NCBI RefSeq assembly: GCF_002770595.1
Contig: NZ_CP022986.1
Location: 372,001-436,000, forward strand
Direction of reading: 5' to 3'
DNA from: Chryseobacterium camelliae
GTDB lineage: Bacteria > Bacteroidota > Bacteroidia > Flavobacteriales > Weeksellaceae
DNA: 64,000 bases
Under the pieces are notes generated by a model. It was not told the DNA's origin. It searched no databases and saw only the letters and a program-made list of their open reading frames with translations. The translations under genes and the position numbers were made by a program. How positions within the stretch are numbered: the stretch's first letter is position 1; each line of letters starts with the position of its first letter. Positions 1 to 7,358 of this stretch are shown in pieces.

Positions 1-75
1 ATTGAAGCAGAAGAAAAAATAGCTGAACAGTCTTTTTATCAGAGAGCATTGAAAACAAAAAAAGAACTTAACTGA
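1..75 (+). CDS. C-terminal end of an unidentified protein (partial)
   Basis: An open frame enters from the left edge and encodes 24 residues ending in KTKKELN before a TGA stop at 73-75. The visible part is charged and looks helical. Too little is present to name a family. The frame, the stop and the following AT-rich gap before a tRNA promoter are what support it as the end of a real gene. Confidence 0.55.
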   Translation: MEAEEKIAEQSFYQRALKTKKELN

Positions 76-191
76 TTTGATTGCCAGTGGTTTACTCAAT
101 ACAGGCTTCTTATTTTTATGTAAAAATACTTTAGTGCATCACGGCCGTGATAAAATAGTTAAAAAAAAACTGATAAAAAAGTGGAAAAATA

Positions 192-222
192 TTTGAAGAT
201 GCAGTTTAAATACTTACTTTTG
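192..222 (+). promoter_or_regulatory. Bacteroidota-type promoter of the tRNA-Ala gene
   Basis: TTTG at 192-195 is followed by exactly 19 bases and then TACTTTTG at 215-222, matching the TTTG-N19-TAnnTTTG consensus known for the primary sigma factor of Bacteroidota. It lies 18 bases upstream of the mature tRNA 5' end, as expected for a short 5' leader. This is the cleanest two-element promoter in the window. Confidence 0.8.
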
Positions 223-240
223 TACCGCTTTAAGAAAGTA

Positions 241-314
241 GGGGAATTAGCTCATCTGGCTAGAGCGTTAGACTGGCAGTCTAAAGGTGACGGGTTCGAT
301 CCCCGTATTCTCCA
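241..314 (+). tRNA. tRNA-Ala (anticodon GGC)
   Basis: The 74-nt sequence folds as a cloverleaf. The acceptor arm GGGGAAT pairs with ATTCTCC with one G-T pair. The D stem is GCTC/GAGC, the anticodon stem TTAGA/TCTAA encloses the loop CTGGCAG with anticodon GGC, and the T stem ACGGG/CCCGT carries the loop TTCGATC. The discriminator base is A and the 3' CCA is not encoded. GGC reads GCC alanine codons. Confidence 0.96.
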
Positions 315-327
315 CAGTGATAATAAT

Positions 328-363
328 AGAGTTGCATGATTTGAATCTGCAACTCTTTTTTTA
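328..363 (+). terminator. Rho-independent terminator after tRNA-Ala
   Basis: AGAGTTGCA at 328-336 pairs with TGCAACTCT at 348-356 around an 11-nt loop and is followed by a run of T. It sits 13 bases after the tRNA, so the tRNA is a single-gene transcript. Confidence 0.85.
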
Positions 364-394
364 TGTAAAACCAATATGGATCAGGTTTGATCCT

Positions 395-721
395 TCACTT
401 TGAATATCCCATTTTGTAAACGTTCTTGTAAATGTACCGGACACAACTTACCCGGTGGTCTCTAAATTCAAATACCAGATAATATTTACGTTTATTTATC
501 ATCCCTATTCTATAGCTCCAGCGTTCCGGCAGTTGGGTGCGGGATTCATCAGGTCCCAGCATATTTTCTATTTCCATTCGGGTTTTTCCCGGGATTTCAG
601 GATCTCTGATCAGATCTCTGACGTAGTATTTTCGTAAATCATGCCGGGTTTTCCAGATATGGCTTTTGAAATGCGGATGGAGCATGTACTGTACAGACTC
701 TCTCAGGGCTTTGGCAATCAC
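395..721 (-). CDS. hypothetical 108-aa protein, third gene of an HTH operon
   Basis: No confident family is recognised. The 108-residue basic protein has no signal peptide or membrane segment. Its middle (about residues 48-88) contains IENMLGPDES, then WSYRIG and YYLVFEFRDHRV. That resembles the alpha-beta layout of SmpA/BamE-like domains (helix, 'LG.PDE', then strands ending 'F.....V'), but this is a weak pattern match. The start is GTG at 719-721; the frame is closed by TAA a few codons upstream and contains no ATG there. The gene lies 21 bases downstream of an HTH gene and is probably co-transcribed with it. Function is unknown. Confidence 0.6.
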   Translation of the reverse strand: MIAKALRESVQYMLHPHFKSHIWKTRHDLRKYYVRDLIRDPEIPGKTRMEIENMLGPDESRTQLPERWSYRIGMINKRKYYLVFEFRDHRVSCVRYIYKNVYKMGYSK

Positions 722-742
722 AATCTCATCATCAGTTTAAGA

Positions 743-1063
743 TTATAAAAACATTTTTTTCCATTTTGTTACAGTATTCCGGCTCAGCTTAAAATGCTGG
801 GCCAGCTGGCTGTTGTTCAGGCCGTTCTTTTTCTGGTACTCCAGGATTTCTAAAATAGTCTTCTGATCATAAGATTTAAGTTTCTGGTCGAAATGAGAAT
901 CAGTCCTGTTTTTTACACCGCTGATGATCCGGTCAAGTTTGACAACATCCATGATATTGATGACTTTTTTCATGAAGATTTTCTTGCAATCGCAAGCTTT
1001 CTCAGGATATTTCATAGTGATCATATCCATGTATATTCTTTTATAGTCTGGCTTTGCATTCAT
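743..1063 (-). CDS. transposase-like helix-turn-helix protein (short)
   Basis: This is a 106-residue protein if translation begins at ATG 1061-1063 (MNAKPDYKRIY). The frame extends further upstream but would then overlap the preceding gene, which stops at 1068. The C-terminal 45 residues form a homeodomain-like HTH: LEILEYQKKNGLNNSQLAQ, then HFKLSRNTVTKWKK, as found at the N terminus of IS3-type transposases. No DDE catalytic domain follows. It is the second gene of a minus-strand operon, 4 bases after the first. It is probably a DNA-binding regulator or a domesticated transposase fragment; the family name is an inference. Confidence 0.6.
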   Translation of the reverse strand: MNAKPDYKRIYMDMITMKYPEKACDCKKIFMKKVINIMDVVKLDRIISGVKNRTDSHFDQKLKSYDQKTILEILEYQKKNGLNNSQLAQHFKLSRNTVTKWKKMFL

Positions 1064-1067
1064 TGCA

Positions 1068-1499
1068 TCAGTTCTTTTTATGGTGTTTACTGATCCATTT
1101 ATAAATGGTGGTGCGGGGAATTCTGTACTGTAGTATGATTTCAGGTATGGTTTTCTCACCGGTTGTGATGAGTTCCAGGATGAAATCAACAATTTCCTTG
1201 GTATAGATATTCTTTCTGAAGACCGGAAGGCTGGAAAGTTTGTTGAGGGCAGACTTGTTTTCATCTGAGGCCGGAGGTGCATAAAGGATCATATGCTGGG
1301 TATACAGCCGGAAAAAATCATATTCCAGAAGTTTGCTCCAGCGCAGGAGAAGCTCGGTATCCAGCGATGGTGTCTTATACATTTGAGAGATCTGATCTTC
1401 CTCACAGCAGAGGAATTTGCAAATACGGGATATTTCTATTTCTTTTTCAGCAACTTTTTTTTCAATCAGGTTTCCGATATGGATGTTCTTAAAATTCAT
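1068..1499 (-). CDS. two-domain HTH protein (XRE-like N terminus, transposase-type HTH at C terminus)
   Basis: The 143-residue protein has an N-terminal helical segment (about 1-70: GNLIEKKVAEKEIEISRIC and SLDTELLLRWSKLLEYDFF) that resembles a small Cro/XRE-like DNA-binding unit common in flavobacteria. A C-terminal segment (about 98-140: TKEIVDFILELITTGEKTIP, then RIPRTTIYKWISKHHK) resembles a resolvase/IS3 HTH. Nothing catalytic is visible. It begins at ATG 1497-1499 and heads the three-gene operon that ends at 395. Annotation pipelines may call such proteins transposases, but here the ORF is intact, short and paired with a second HTH gene, so regulation or a domesticated element is at least as likely. 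Confidence 0.65.
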   Translation of the reverse strand: MNFKNIHIGNLIEKKVAEKEIEISRICKFLCCEEDQISQMYKTPSLDTELLLRWSKLLEYDFFRLYTQHMILYAPPASDENKSALNKLSSLPVFRKNIYTKEIVDFILELITTGEKTIPEIILQYRIPRTTIYKWISKHHKKN

Positions 1500-2377
1500 G
1501 GGATAAGATATAGTGTATACTGTTTAAAATCTGTATTAAAAAGTGGGTATACATTCGAAAAAACAAGTAGGTTGACCAGTAAAAGATTTTGATGCAGCAG
1601 CGAATAATGATACTCCGGATTTATTTTTAAAAGGATTATGCTGCTATTTTCCACAACAGTCTTACTGCACAGGCCGATTGCACATGCATGAATAAAAATA
1701 TTTTGCGAATTGAGAATATAGGAGAAAAGAAAGAACAGGAAATCAATCCATGATTTACACTTCGATCTTAAAATAACACCTGAATTACTACCAATATCTA
1801 TCACACCTTTAACGTCAACTAAAAATAACCGTATCCTGATGGACCGGACTATTTTCAACAAAGCTAGGCGAATGAATGACTATTTGTGAGCGGCAATTGC
1901 CTTTCTGCATCATTGGCTTTATATTGTACTGGTTTGGTCATTATTCCGGAGAAACCATGACTGATTAATCTTTAATTATAATATACATAACGTCTTTTAT
2001 GGATGATATTTTTTCATTGCTTTTTTATTATGGACTGATATCAATAACTTTGATTGCCAATGTCATTGATCATTCCAAAAAAGATCCTGTTTAAAATCAA
2101 ATTGTAAAAAGATTATTTGATTTCTCTACGATTATAGCCTTGTACATTAAAAAAAATAGGAATCTGAAAAAGAATGCAAGTTTTAAGATAAAATTTCTCA
2201 AATTAAAAAATATCCCTATATTTACGCCGTTTAAGGCAATTTGTGAATGATTGATGAGGCTTTAAGGTCGGCTTTGTCATCATGATACGGATTGGAGATT
2301 AAAAAATATAATGTCAACAAACTCATTATGGGCGTAATGCAAGCAGAACCGCTCATGAATATAAAATGTAACCCTCT
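1500..2377. other. 878-bp intergenic region with one doubtful micro-ORF
   Basis: This AT-rich stretch separates the HTH operon from a lipoprotein gene. A minus-strand frame at 1496-1861 has low-complexity, unconvincing composition and I do not call it. On the plus strand, ATG 1999 to TAA 2094 would encode a 31-residue hydrophobic peptide (MDDIFSLLFYYGL, then ITLIANVID); it could be a small membrane peptide, but only length and hydrophobicity support it. TATATTTA at 2217-2224 may be the -7 box for the lipoprotein gene at 2378. Confidence 0.3.
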
Positions 2378-2749
2378 ATGAAGAAACTGTTTTTACTTTT
2401 TTTAACTGCTTTTACCCTGTTCAGCTGCAGCTCGGATGATGATACGATTTATGACTTCATAGGAACCTGGTCTGGAAGCTATGCCGGAAATGACAAAGGA
2501 ACCTGGAATATTGTTGTGGCTACCGACGGAAAAGTGACCGGAACTATGCATTCTGACCAGAATAATGAAAATTATAACATTTCAGGGCATCTTACAGAGT
2601 CCGGTGAGTTGAGCGCTTCAGTAGGATTACCTTCAGACGGCGAATTCAGAGGGAATTTGGGAAGAGATAAAAAGGCAAGCGGTACCTGGAGGAATTCAGT
2701 GCCCAACCCGGATAGGGCTGGTGACTGGACCGGAGAAAAGAATAAATAA
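2378..2749 (+). CDS. small secreted lipoprotein, beta-rich, unknown function
   Basis: The 123-residue precursor has a lipoprotein signal (MKKLFLLFLTAFTLFSC) with the lipidated Cys at 17, followed by an acidic SSDDD stretch. Serine/aspartate-rich sequence after the Cys is typical of surface-exposed lipoproteins in Bacteroidota. The mature part alternates short strands rich in Gly, Thr and Trp (FIGTWSGSYAG, GTWNIVV, GTMHSD, GNLGRDKKASGTWR), which suggests a lipocalin-like small beta barrel. The start is ATG 2378-2380. A terminator follows immediately, so it is monocistronic. Partner and ligand are unknown. Confidence 0.7.
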   Translation: MKKLFLLFLTAFTLFSCSSDDDTIYDFIGTWSGSYAGNDKGTWNIVVATDGKVTGTMHSDQNNENYNISGHLTESGELSASVGLPSDGEFRGNLGRDKKASGTWRNSVPNPDRAGDWTGEKNK

Positions 2750-2763
2750 TTACTGTATACAGC

Positions 2764-2792
2764 AAGGCTTCATGATCATGAGGCCTTTTTTA
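2764..2792 (+). terminator. Rho-independent terminator
   Basis: AAGGCTTCATGATCATGAGGCCTT forms a stem with a small loop and is followed by T6. It ends the lipoprotein transcript. Confidence 0.75.
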
Positions 2793-2914
2793 TGCAGAAT
2801 GGTCTTCAGACTTAACACGTCTTTATTTTGGCCAATGCTGAGTTTTATCAAAAAATCCGGTAATGGAGGATTCCTGTTATTCGATTCCGGTACCACAATT
2901 CAAATTTAAAATTT

Positions 2915-2922
2915 TATATTTG
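2915..2922 (+). promoter_or_regulatory. -7 box upstream of the NlpC/P60 gene
   Basis: TATATTTG matches TAnnTTTG and lies 35 bases before ATG 2958. No good TTTG is seen at the -33 position, so this is a one-element call. Confidence 0.5.
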
Positions 2923-2957
2923 TACTGACCGTTTCCGTAATAAATACGAGATCACCT

Positions 2958-3530
2958 ATGGAATTGAGATGGAGCAACAGAAAATTGGCCATACAGCACC
3001 TAAGCATTCTGATGATTGCATCTGTACTGGCTGTTTCATGCGGGAGTTCTAAAAATATGCCCGTAAAAAGAAAAAAAGTAACGGTAAACGTACCGAGGTC
3101 GGAAGAACTGAGGGCTTTAAATTCGGATTTCAGCGGTACCATTCCCAAGTCCGTTGCCGAACTGCTGAAAGATGCGGAAAAGTACCTTGGTGCTCCCTAT
3201 AAATTCGGAGGCGATACGTCCTCAGGATTCGACTGCTCCGGACTCGCCCTTAAAGTTTTTGAAGAAAATGATTACAAGCTTCCAAGAAGGTCGGCAGACC
3301 AGGCAGAAACCGGAAAGCAAATCGATATCCGTGATGTAAAGCCCGGAGATCTGCTGTTTTTTGCTACCGCCGGAGGAAGCAGGGTTTCCCATGTAGGCAT
3401 CGTCCATGATATCGGAAGAGACGGGGAAATAAAATTCATTCATTCTTCCACCAGCAAAGGGGTTATTATCTCTTCTTTAAACGAAAAATATTGGAATAAG
3501 GCCTATCTGCATGCCCAGAGGGTTCTGTAG
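2958..3530 (+). CDS. NlpC/P60 family cell-wall peptidase, lipoprotein
   Basis: The 190-residue protein has a signal peptide ending in the lipobox LAVSC (Cys28), so it is probably anchored to a periplasmic membrane face. The NlpC/P60 domain spans about 67-190. It shows the Cys-His-His arrangement: Cys93 in FDCSG, His145 in SHVGIV and His162 in FIHSS. The family hydrolyses gamma-D-Glu-diaminopimelate bonds in peptidoglycan stem peptides. The length fits the single-domain Spr/NlpC type. It precedes dapD, which makes a diaminopimelate precursor, though a separate -7 box upstream of dapD suggests independent transcription. Family confident; exact substrate inferred. Confidence 0.9.
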   Translation: MELRWSNRKLAIQHLSILMIASVLAVSCGSSKNMPVKRKKVTVNVPRSEELRALNSDFSGTIPKSVAELLKDAEKYLGAPYKFGGDTSSGFDCSGLALKVFEENDYKLPRRSADQAETGKQIDIRDVKPGDLLFFATAGGSRVSHVGIVHDIGRDGEIKFIHSSTSKGVIISSLNEKYWNKAYLHAQRVL

Positions 3531-3596
3531 TGTGCGGATGGGAACATGATCTTTCAGGATACCGCAGCAGTGAAAATATTTTGCTGAACTTTTTTG

Positions 3597-3604
3597 TATC
3601 TTTG
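3597..3604 (+). promoter_or_regulatory. -7 box upstream of dapD
   Basis: TATCTTTG matches TAnnTTTG and lies 32 bases before the dapD ATG at 3637. The -33 region is poor. Confidence 0.5.
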
Positions 3605-3636
3605 GGCGCATAATTTTTTTAATATAAACTAGAAAC

Positions 3637-4449
3637 ATGTCGTTACAACAAACAATTGAAAATATCTGGGACAACAGGGACCTATTACAGAATGAAGACA
3701 GCCAGAAAGCCATCAGGGAAGTTATTGCTCTGGTTGACAAAGGAGAACTTCGTACGGCTGAACCTACAGGGAACGGATGGCAGGTGAATGAGTGGGTGAA
3801 AAAAGCAGTCGTCATGTATTTCCCGATCCAGAAGATGGAAACGATAGAGGTAGGCCCTTTTGAATTCCATGACAAAATGCCTCTGAAGAGGAACTATGCA
3901 GAAAAGGGAGTAAGAGTTGTGCCGCATGCAGTAGCCAGGGAAGGTGCATACATTGCCCCGGGAGTAATCATGATGCCTTCTTATGTAAATATCGGTGCTT
4001 ATGTAGATTCCGGAACGATGGTAGATACCTGGGCAACCGTAGGAAGCTGTGCACAGATCGGCAAAAACGTTCACCTGAGCGGTGGCGTTGGAATCGGTGG
4101 TGTCCTTGAACCTTTACAGGCTGCTCCGGTAATTATTGAAGATGACTGTTTCATTGGTTCAAGATGTATTGTGGTAGAGGGGGTACATGTAGAAAAAGAA
4201 GCGGTTTTGGGAGCGAATGTGGTTCTTACCGCATCTACGAAAATCATCGATGTAACCGGTGATGAACCAGTTGAAATCAAGGGAAGGGTTCCGGCCCGTT
4301 CCGTAGTGATCCCGGGAAGCTATACCAAACAGTATCCTGCCGGAGAATACCAGGTGCCTTGCGCGCTGATCATCGGACAAAGAAAAGAGTCTACGGATAA
4401 AAAGACTTCTCTGAATGACGCTTTGAGAGAGAATAATGTAGCGGTTTAA
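3637..4449 (+). CDS. dapD: 2,3,4,5-tetrahydropyridine-2,6-dicarboxylate N-succinyltransferase
   Basis: The 270-residue protein matches DapD in length and layout. A helical N-terminal domain (MSLQQTIENIWDNRD) is followed by a left-handed beta-helix of hexapeptide repeats from about 100 to 220 (GAYIAPGVIMMPSYVNIGAY, VGSCAQIGKNVHLSGGVGIG, DDCFIGSRCIVVEGVHV). DapD transfers succinyl from succinyl-CoA to tetrahydrodipicolinate in the cytoplasmic lysine/diaminopimelate pathway. No other dap gene is adjacent. The next gene begins about 25 bases downstream in the same direction, so the glycan genes that follow may be read through from the dapD promoter. Confidence 0.96.
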   Translation: MSLQQTIENIWDNRDLLQNEDSQKAIREVIALVDKGELRTAEPTGNGWQVNEWVKKAVVMYFPIQKMETIEVGPFEFHDKMPLKRNYAEKGVRVVPHAVAREGAYIAPGVIMMPSYVNIGAYVDSGTMVDTWATVGSCAQIGKNVHLSGGVGIGGVLEPLQAAPVIIEDDCFIGSRCIVVEGVHVEKEAVLGANVVLTASTKIIDVTGDEPVEIKGRVPARSVVIPGSYTKQYPAGEYQVPCALIIGQRKESTDKKTSLNDALRENNVAV

Positions 4450-4473
4450 TTCAACCCACTAATATCCACGATC

Positions 4474-5646
4474 TTGAAAGAGAAATTGTTAAAAATAATC
4501 CTAAACCCTAAATATATATTTGGGGTTTATCTTATTATATCGGTGGTTACCGCTATTTCCAAATATTTCAGGGGAGATTATGCCATCAATAACTACCTGA
4601 TATTTAAGAATGTTTTTCTGAACACTCTGCAACAGAAAAACCTGTTCATCCACTATCCGGACCTGTACTTTGACCTGAACCATTACGGTGTTTTTTTCAG
4701 CCTGCTGATTGCACCGTTTGCAGTGATGCCGGACTGGTTGGGAATCTCTCTCTGGAACCTGGCCAATACGTTTATCTTTGTCTATGCCATCCACAGGCTG
4801 CCGCTTTCCGATCCGAAAAAAGCTCTGTTTGCCTTGTTTTGCCTCCAGGAATACATTACGGCGGCATTAAGCCTGCAGTTCAATATAGCGCTTACCGGCC
4901 TGCTCATGCTTTCCGCAATCTTGATCTATGAAAGAAAAGAGGTACAGTCGGTTACAGCAATCCTGGTCGGCGTATTCGTTAAAATTTACGGGATTGTGGG
5001 GCTGTCACAGTTCTTCTTCATTAAAAATAAAATCAGGTTTATCGTAGCCGGGCTGGTGATTGCCGTGTTGTTTTTTGTGTTGCCGATGGTATACTCAAGC
5101 CCGCAGTTTGTCATTCAGAGCTATGCAGACTGGTTTCAGTCCATCATTGAAAAAAACAATGAAAACCAGGTTTTAGGCAATATGCAGGATATTTCTCTGA
5201 TGGGCTTTTTCAGGAGGATCTTGGGGGATGCTTCTATTTCCAATCTGGTATTCCTGGCTTTTGGGCTGCCGCTTTTCGCTGCTCCGTACATACGGATCAG
5301 CCAGTACAAGCACTATGCATTCCAGCTGATGATTCTGGCTTCAACACTGTTGTTCCTGGTCCTTTTCAGCTCAAGTTCCGAGTCTCCGACGTATATCATC
5401 GCCGTAACGGGCGTAATGATCTGGTTTTTCCTTCAGAAGAAACGGAGCCCATGGATTATAGCCCTGCTTGTTTTTGTGATTATTTTCACCTGTTTTTCCA
5501 CCTCAGACCTGTTTCCGAAAAATATCAGGCTGAATTATATCAAAAAATATTCTTTAAAAGCTGTACCTTGCATTATCGTTTGGCTGAGGGTTATGTATGA
5601 GCTCCTCACCAAAGATTTTGAAAAAAACTACAGTCTGAACACATAA
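4474..5646 (+). CDS. polytopic membrane glycosyltransferase, GT87/DUF2029-like
   Basis: The 390-residue protein has about nine to ten hydrophobic segments (for example IFGVYLIISVVTAI, GVFFSLLIAPFAVM, FIVAGLVIAVLFFVLPMVY) separated by short loops. The layout and the 'YPDLYFDLNHYGVFFSLLIAPF' region are like GT-C enzymes of the GT87 (DUF2029) group, which use polyprenyl-phosphate sugars on the outer face of the inner membrane. The start is TTG 4474; no in-frame ATG exists between dapD and this point. It is one base from the GT2 gene, whose product would make the lipid-linked sugar donor, which supports the GT-C reading. The acceptor is unknown. Confidence 0.65.
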   Translation: MKEKLLKIILNPKYIFGVYLIISVVTAISKYFRGDYAINNYLIFKNVFLNTLQQKNLFIHYPDLYFDLNHYGVFFSLLIAPFAVMPDWLGISLWNLANTFIFVYAIHRLPLSDPKKALFALFCLQEYITAALSLQFNIALTGLLMLSAILIYERKEVQSVTAILVGVFVKIYGIVGLSQFFFIKNKIRFIVAGLVIAVLFFVLPMVYSSPQFVIQSYADWFQSIIEKNNENQVLGNMQDISLMGFFRRILGDASISNLVFLAFGLPLFAAPYIRISQYKHYAFQLMILASTLLFLVLFSSSSESPTYIIAVTGVMIWFFLQKKRSPWIIALLVFVIIFTCFSTSDLFPKNIRLNYIKKYSLKAVPCIIVWLRVMYELLTKDFEKNYSLNT

Positions 5647-5647
5647 T

Positions 5648-6580
5648 ATGAAGAAAATTTCCATCGTTATTCCTGCCTACAACGAAGAGGGAAATGTTGC
5701 CATGATCCACCGGAAAATACAGGATGTATTTTCGGGGCTCAGGAATTATGATTTTGAAATCATATTCGTTAACGACGGCAGCCGGGATAATACACAGGAA
5801 CAGTTGGAAGAACTTTCACAGCAGCATCATTCTGAGGTGAAGTTCATAGAATTTTCAAGGAATTTCGGGCATCAGCCGGCGGTAAAAGCAGGGATGGACC
5901 ATGCTCACGGAAACGCTGTCATTTCTATGGACGGTGACCTTCAGCATCCGCCGGAACTCATTCCGGAAATGATCAGGAAATGGGAAGAAGGTTATGATGT
6001 AGTCTATACCATAAGGACGTATCCTAAACAGATTTCTTATTTCAAGAGAAAGACCTCCGATTTCTTCTATAAAATCCTGTCCGGATTATCTGATGTTGAC
6101 CTGACCAAAGGCGGCGGTTCTGACTTCAGGCTACTGGATGCCAACGCGGTAGAAGTGATGAGGAGCTTCAATGAAGACGATTTGTTTTTAAGAGGGCTCA
6201 CCAGCTGGATGGGCTTTAAACAGACCGGAATTGAATTTACTGCTAATGAACGGCTTTCCGGACAGAGCAGTTACAACCTTAAAAAAATGATCACCTTTGC
6301 CTTTACAGGGATTACGGCCTTCAGTGTCAAACCTTTGTATATTGCAGCCTATCTTGGGTTTCTTTTTTCCGGGATCTCCGTGATCGGATACGTGCTGTAT
6401 GTCATCTATTCCTTTGTTGCCAGGACAGAAATTTCCGGTTGGGCCTCATTGATTATGACCATCGTTTTCTTTGGCGGATTACAGCTGATTATTTTGGGGA
6501 TTATCGGAATCTATTTGGGAAAAATATTCAAACAGGTAAAAGACCGCCCGAATTACATCATCAAAAACAAAAATTTTTAA
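5648..6580 (+). CDS. polyprenyl-phosphate glycosyltransferase, GT2 (DPM1/GtrB/ArnC type)
   Basis: The 310-residue protein has an N-terminal GT-A domain (1-220). It includes SIVIPAYNEEGN, the metal/nucleotide region FVNDGSRD and DGDLQHPPELI, typical of dolichyl-phosphate mannose synthase-like enzymes. The C terminus carries two membrane segments (about 228-255 and 265-295) as in GtrB and ArnC. The expected reaction is transfer of a sugar from a nucleotide donor to undecaprenyl phosphate at the inner membrane. It sits between the GT-C-like membrane protein and a polysaccharide deacetylase with 1-base gaps, so all four genes form one transcription unit. The sugar cannot be read from sequence. 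Confidence 0.85.
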   Translation: MKKISIVIPAYNEEGNVAMIHRKIQDVFSGLRNYDFEIIFVNDGSRDNTQEQLEELSQQHHSEVKFIEFSRNFGHQPAVKAGMDHAHGNAVISMDGDLQHPPELIPEMIRKWEEGYDVVYTIRTYPKQISYFKRKTSDFFYKILSGLSDVDLTKGGGSDFRLLDANAVEVMRSFNEDDLFLRGLTSWMGFKQTGIEFTANERLSGQSSYNLKKMITFAFTGITAFSVKPLYIAAYLGFLFSGISVIGYVLYVIYSFVARTEISGWASLIMTIVFFGGLQLIILGIIGIYLGKIFKQVKDRPNYIIKNKNF

Positions 6581-6581
6581 C

Positions 6582-7358
6582 ATGGTTTTATTGAGTTTTG
6601 ACATCGAAGAATTTGATATGCCATTGGAATATCAGGGTGAAATTCCCTTCGGAAAACAGATTTCCGTTTCTCAGACCGGCCTTGAAAGGATTTTAGACCT
6701 CCTTAAAAAACACCAGGTAAAAGCTACGTTCTTTTCAACCGTGGTTTTCGCAGAACACAGCAGGCCGCTTATTGAACGATTGCTGAAGGAAGGGCACGAA
6801 CTGGCCTCTCATACCTGGTTCCATTCCGAATTTGAGGAAAAGCATCTGAAAGAGTCTAAAGATAGGCTGGAAGAACTGTTTTCTACACGGGTAACCGGTT
6901 TAAGGATGCCCCGGATGATGCCGGTGAGCAAAAATGCAGTGGAAGAAGCGGGCTATTCCTACAATTCATCCATAAATCCTACATTCCTGCCGGGAAGGTA
7001 TAATAATTTAAACGTTTCAAGAACCTATTTCAAAGAAGGAAATGTTACCCAGGTTCCCGCTTCGGTTTCCCCGAATTTCAGGATTCCGCTTTTCTGGCTG
7101 AGTTTCCATAATTTCCCGTTATCATTTTATAAAAAGCTGGCTGCAGATACCCTTAAAAAGGATCGTTATCTCAATGTCTATTTCCATCCGTGGGAATTTG
7201 CTGAAATCAAAGACAAAGCGTATAAACTGCCGGGATTTACGGTTAAACATTCAGGCAGGGAAATGGTAGAACGATTTGAGGAATTTATCATATGGCTTAA
7301 ACAGAAGAGCCATGCCTTCGGGACTTTTCAGGAATTTCAAAAACAGATCGGATCATGA
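6582..7358 (+). CDS. polysaccharide deacetylase family protein (NodB fold)
   Basis: The 258-residue protein shows NodB-homology motifs: the catalytic/metal Asp in SFDIEEFD (Asp7 and Glu9) and a metal-binding H-x3-H in SHTWFHS (His77, His81). RMPRMMP corresponds to motif 3, and the late His is in YFHPWEF. The short form without a signal peptide fits the cytoplasmic or membrane-associated deacetylases found in polysaccharide clusters. These remove N-acetyl groups from amino sugars on lipid-linked intermediates. It overlaps the GT4 gene by 4 bases. The substrate is probably the glycan made by the neighbouring transferases. Confidence 0.82.
   Translation: MVLLSFDIEEFDMPLEYQGEIPFGKQISVSQTGLERILDLLKKHQVKATFFSTVVFAEHSRPLIERLLKEGHELASHTWFHSEFEEKHLKESKDRLEELFSTRVTGLRMPRMMPVSKNAVEEAGYSYNSSINPTFLPGRYNNLNVSRTYFKEGNVTQVPASVSPNFRIPLFWLSFHNFPLSFYKKLAADTLKKDRYLNVYFHPWEFAEIKDKAYKLPGFTVKHSGREMVERFEEFIIWLKQKSHAFGTFQEFQKQIGS

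Noticed and set aside
743..1282. Longer 179-codon version of the second HTH protein
   Set aside because: The extra 73 codons overlap the first HTH gene in another frame and look non-coding; the start at 1063 gives clean spacing.
1496..1861. 121-codon minus-strand frame upstream of the HTH operon
   Set aside because: Low-complexity hydrophobic composition, no recognisable motif, and it overlaps the promoter region of the HTH gene.
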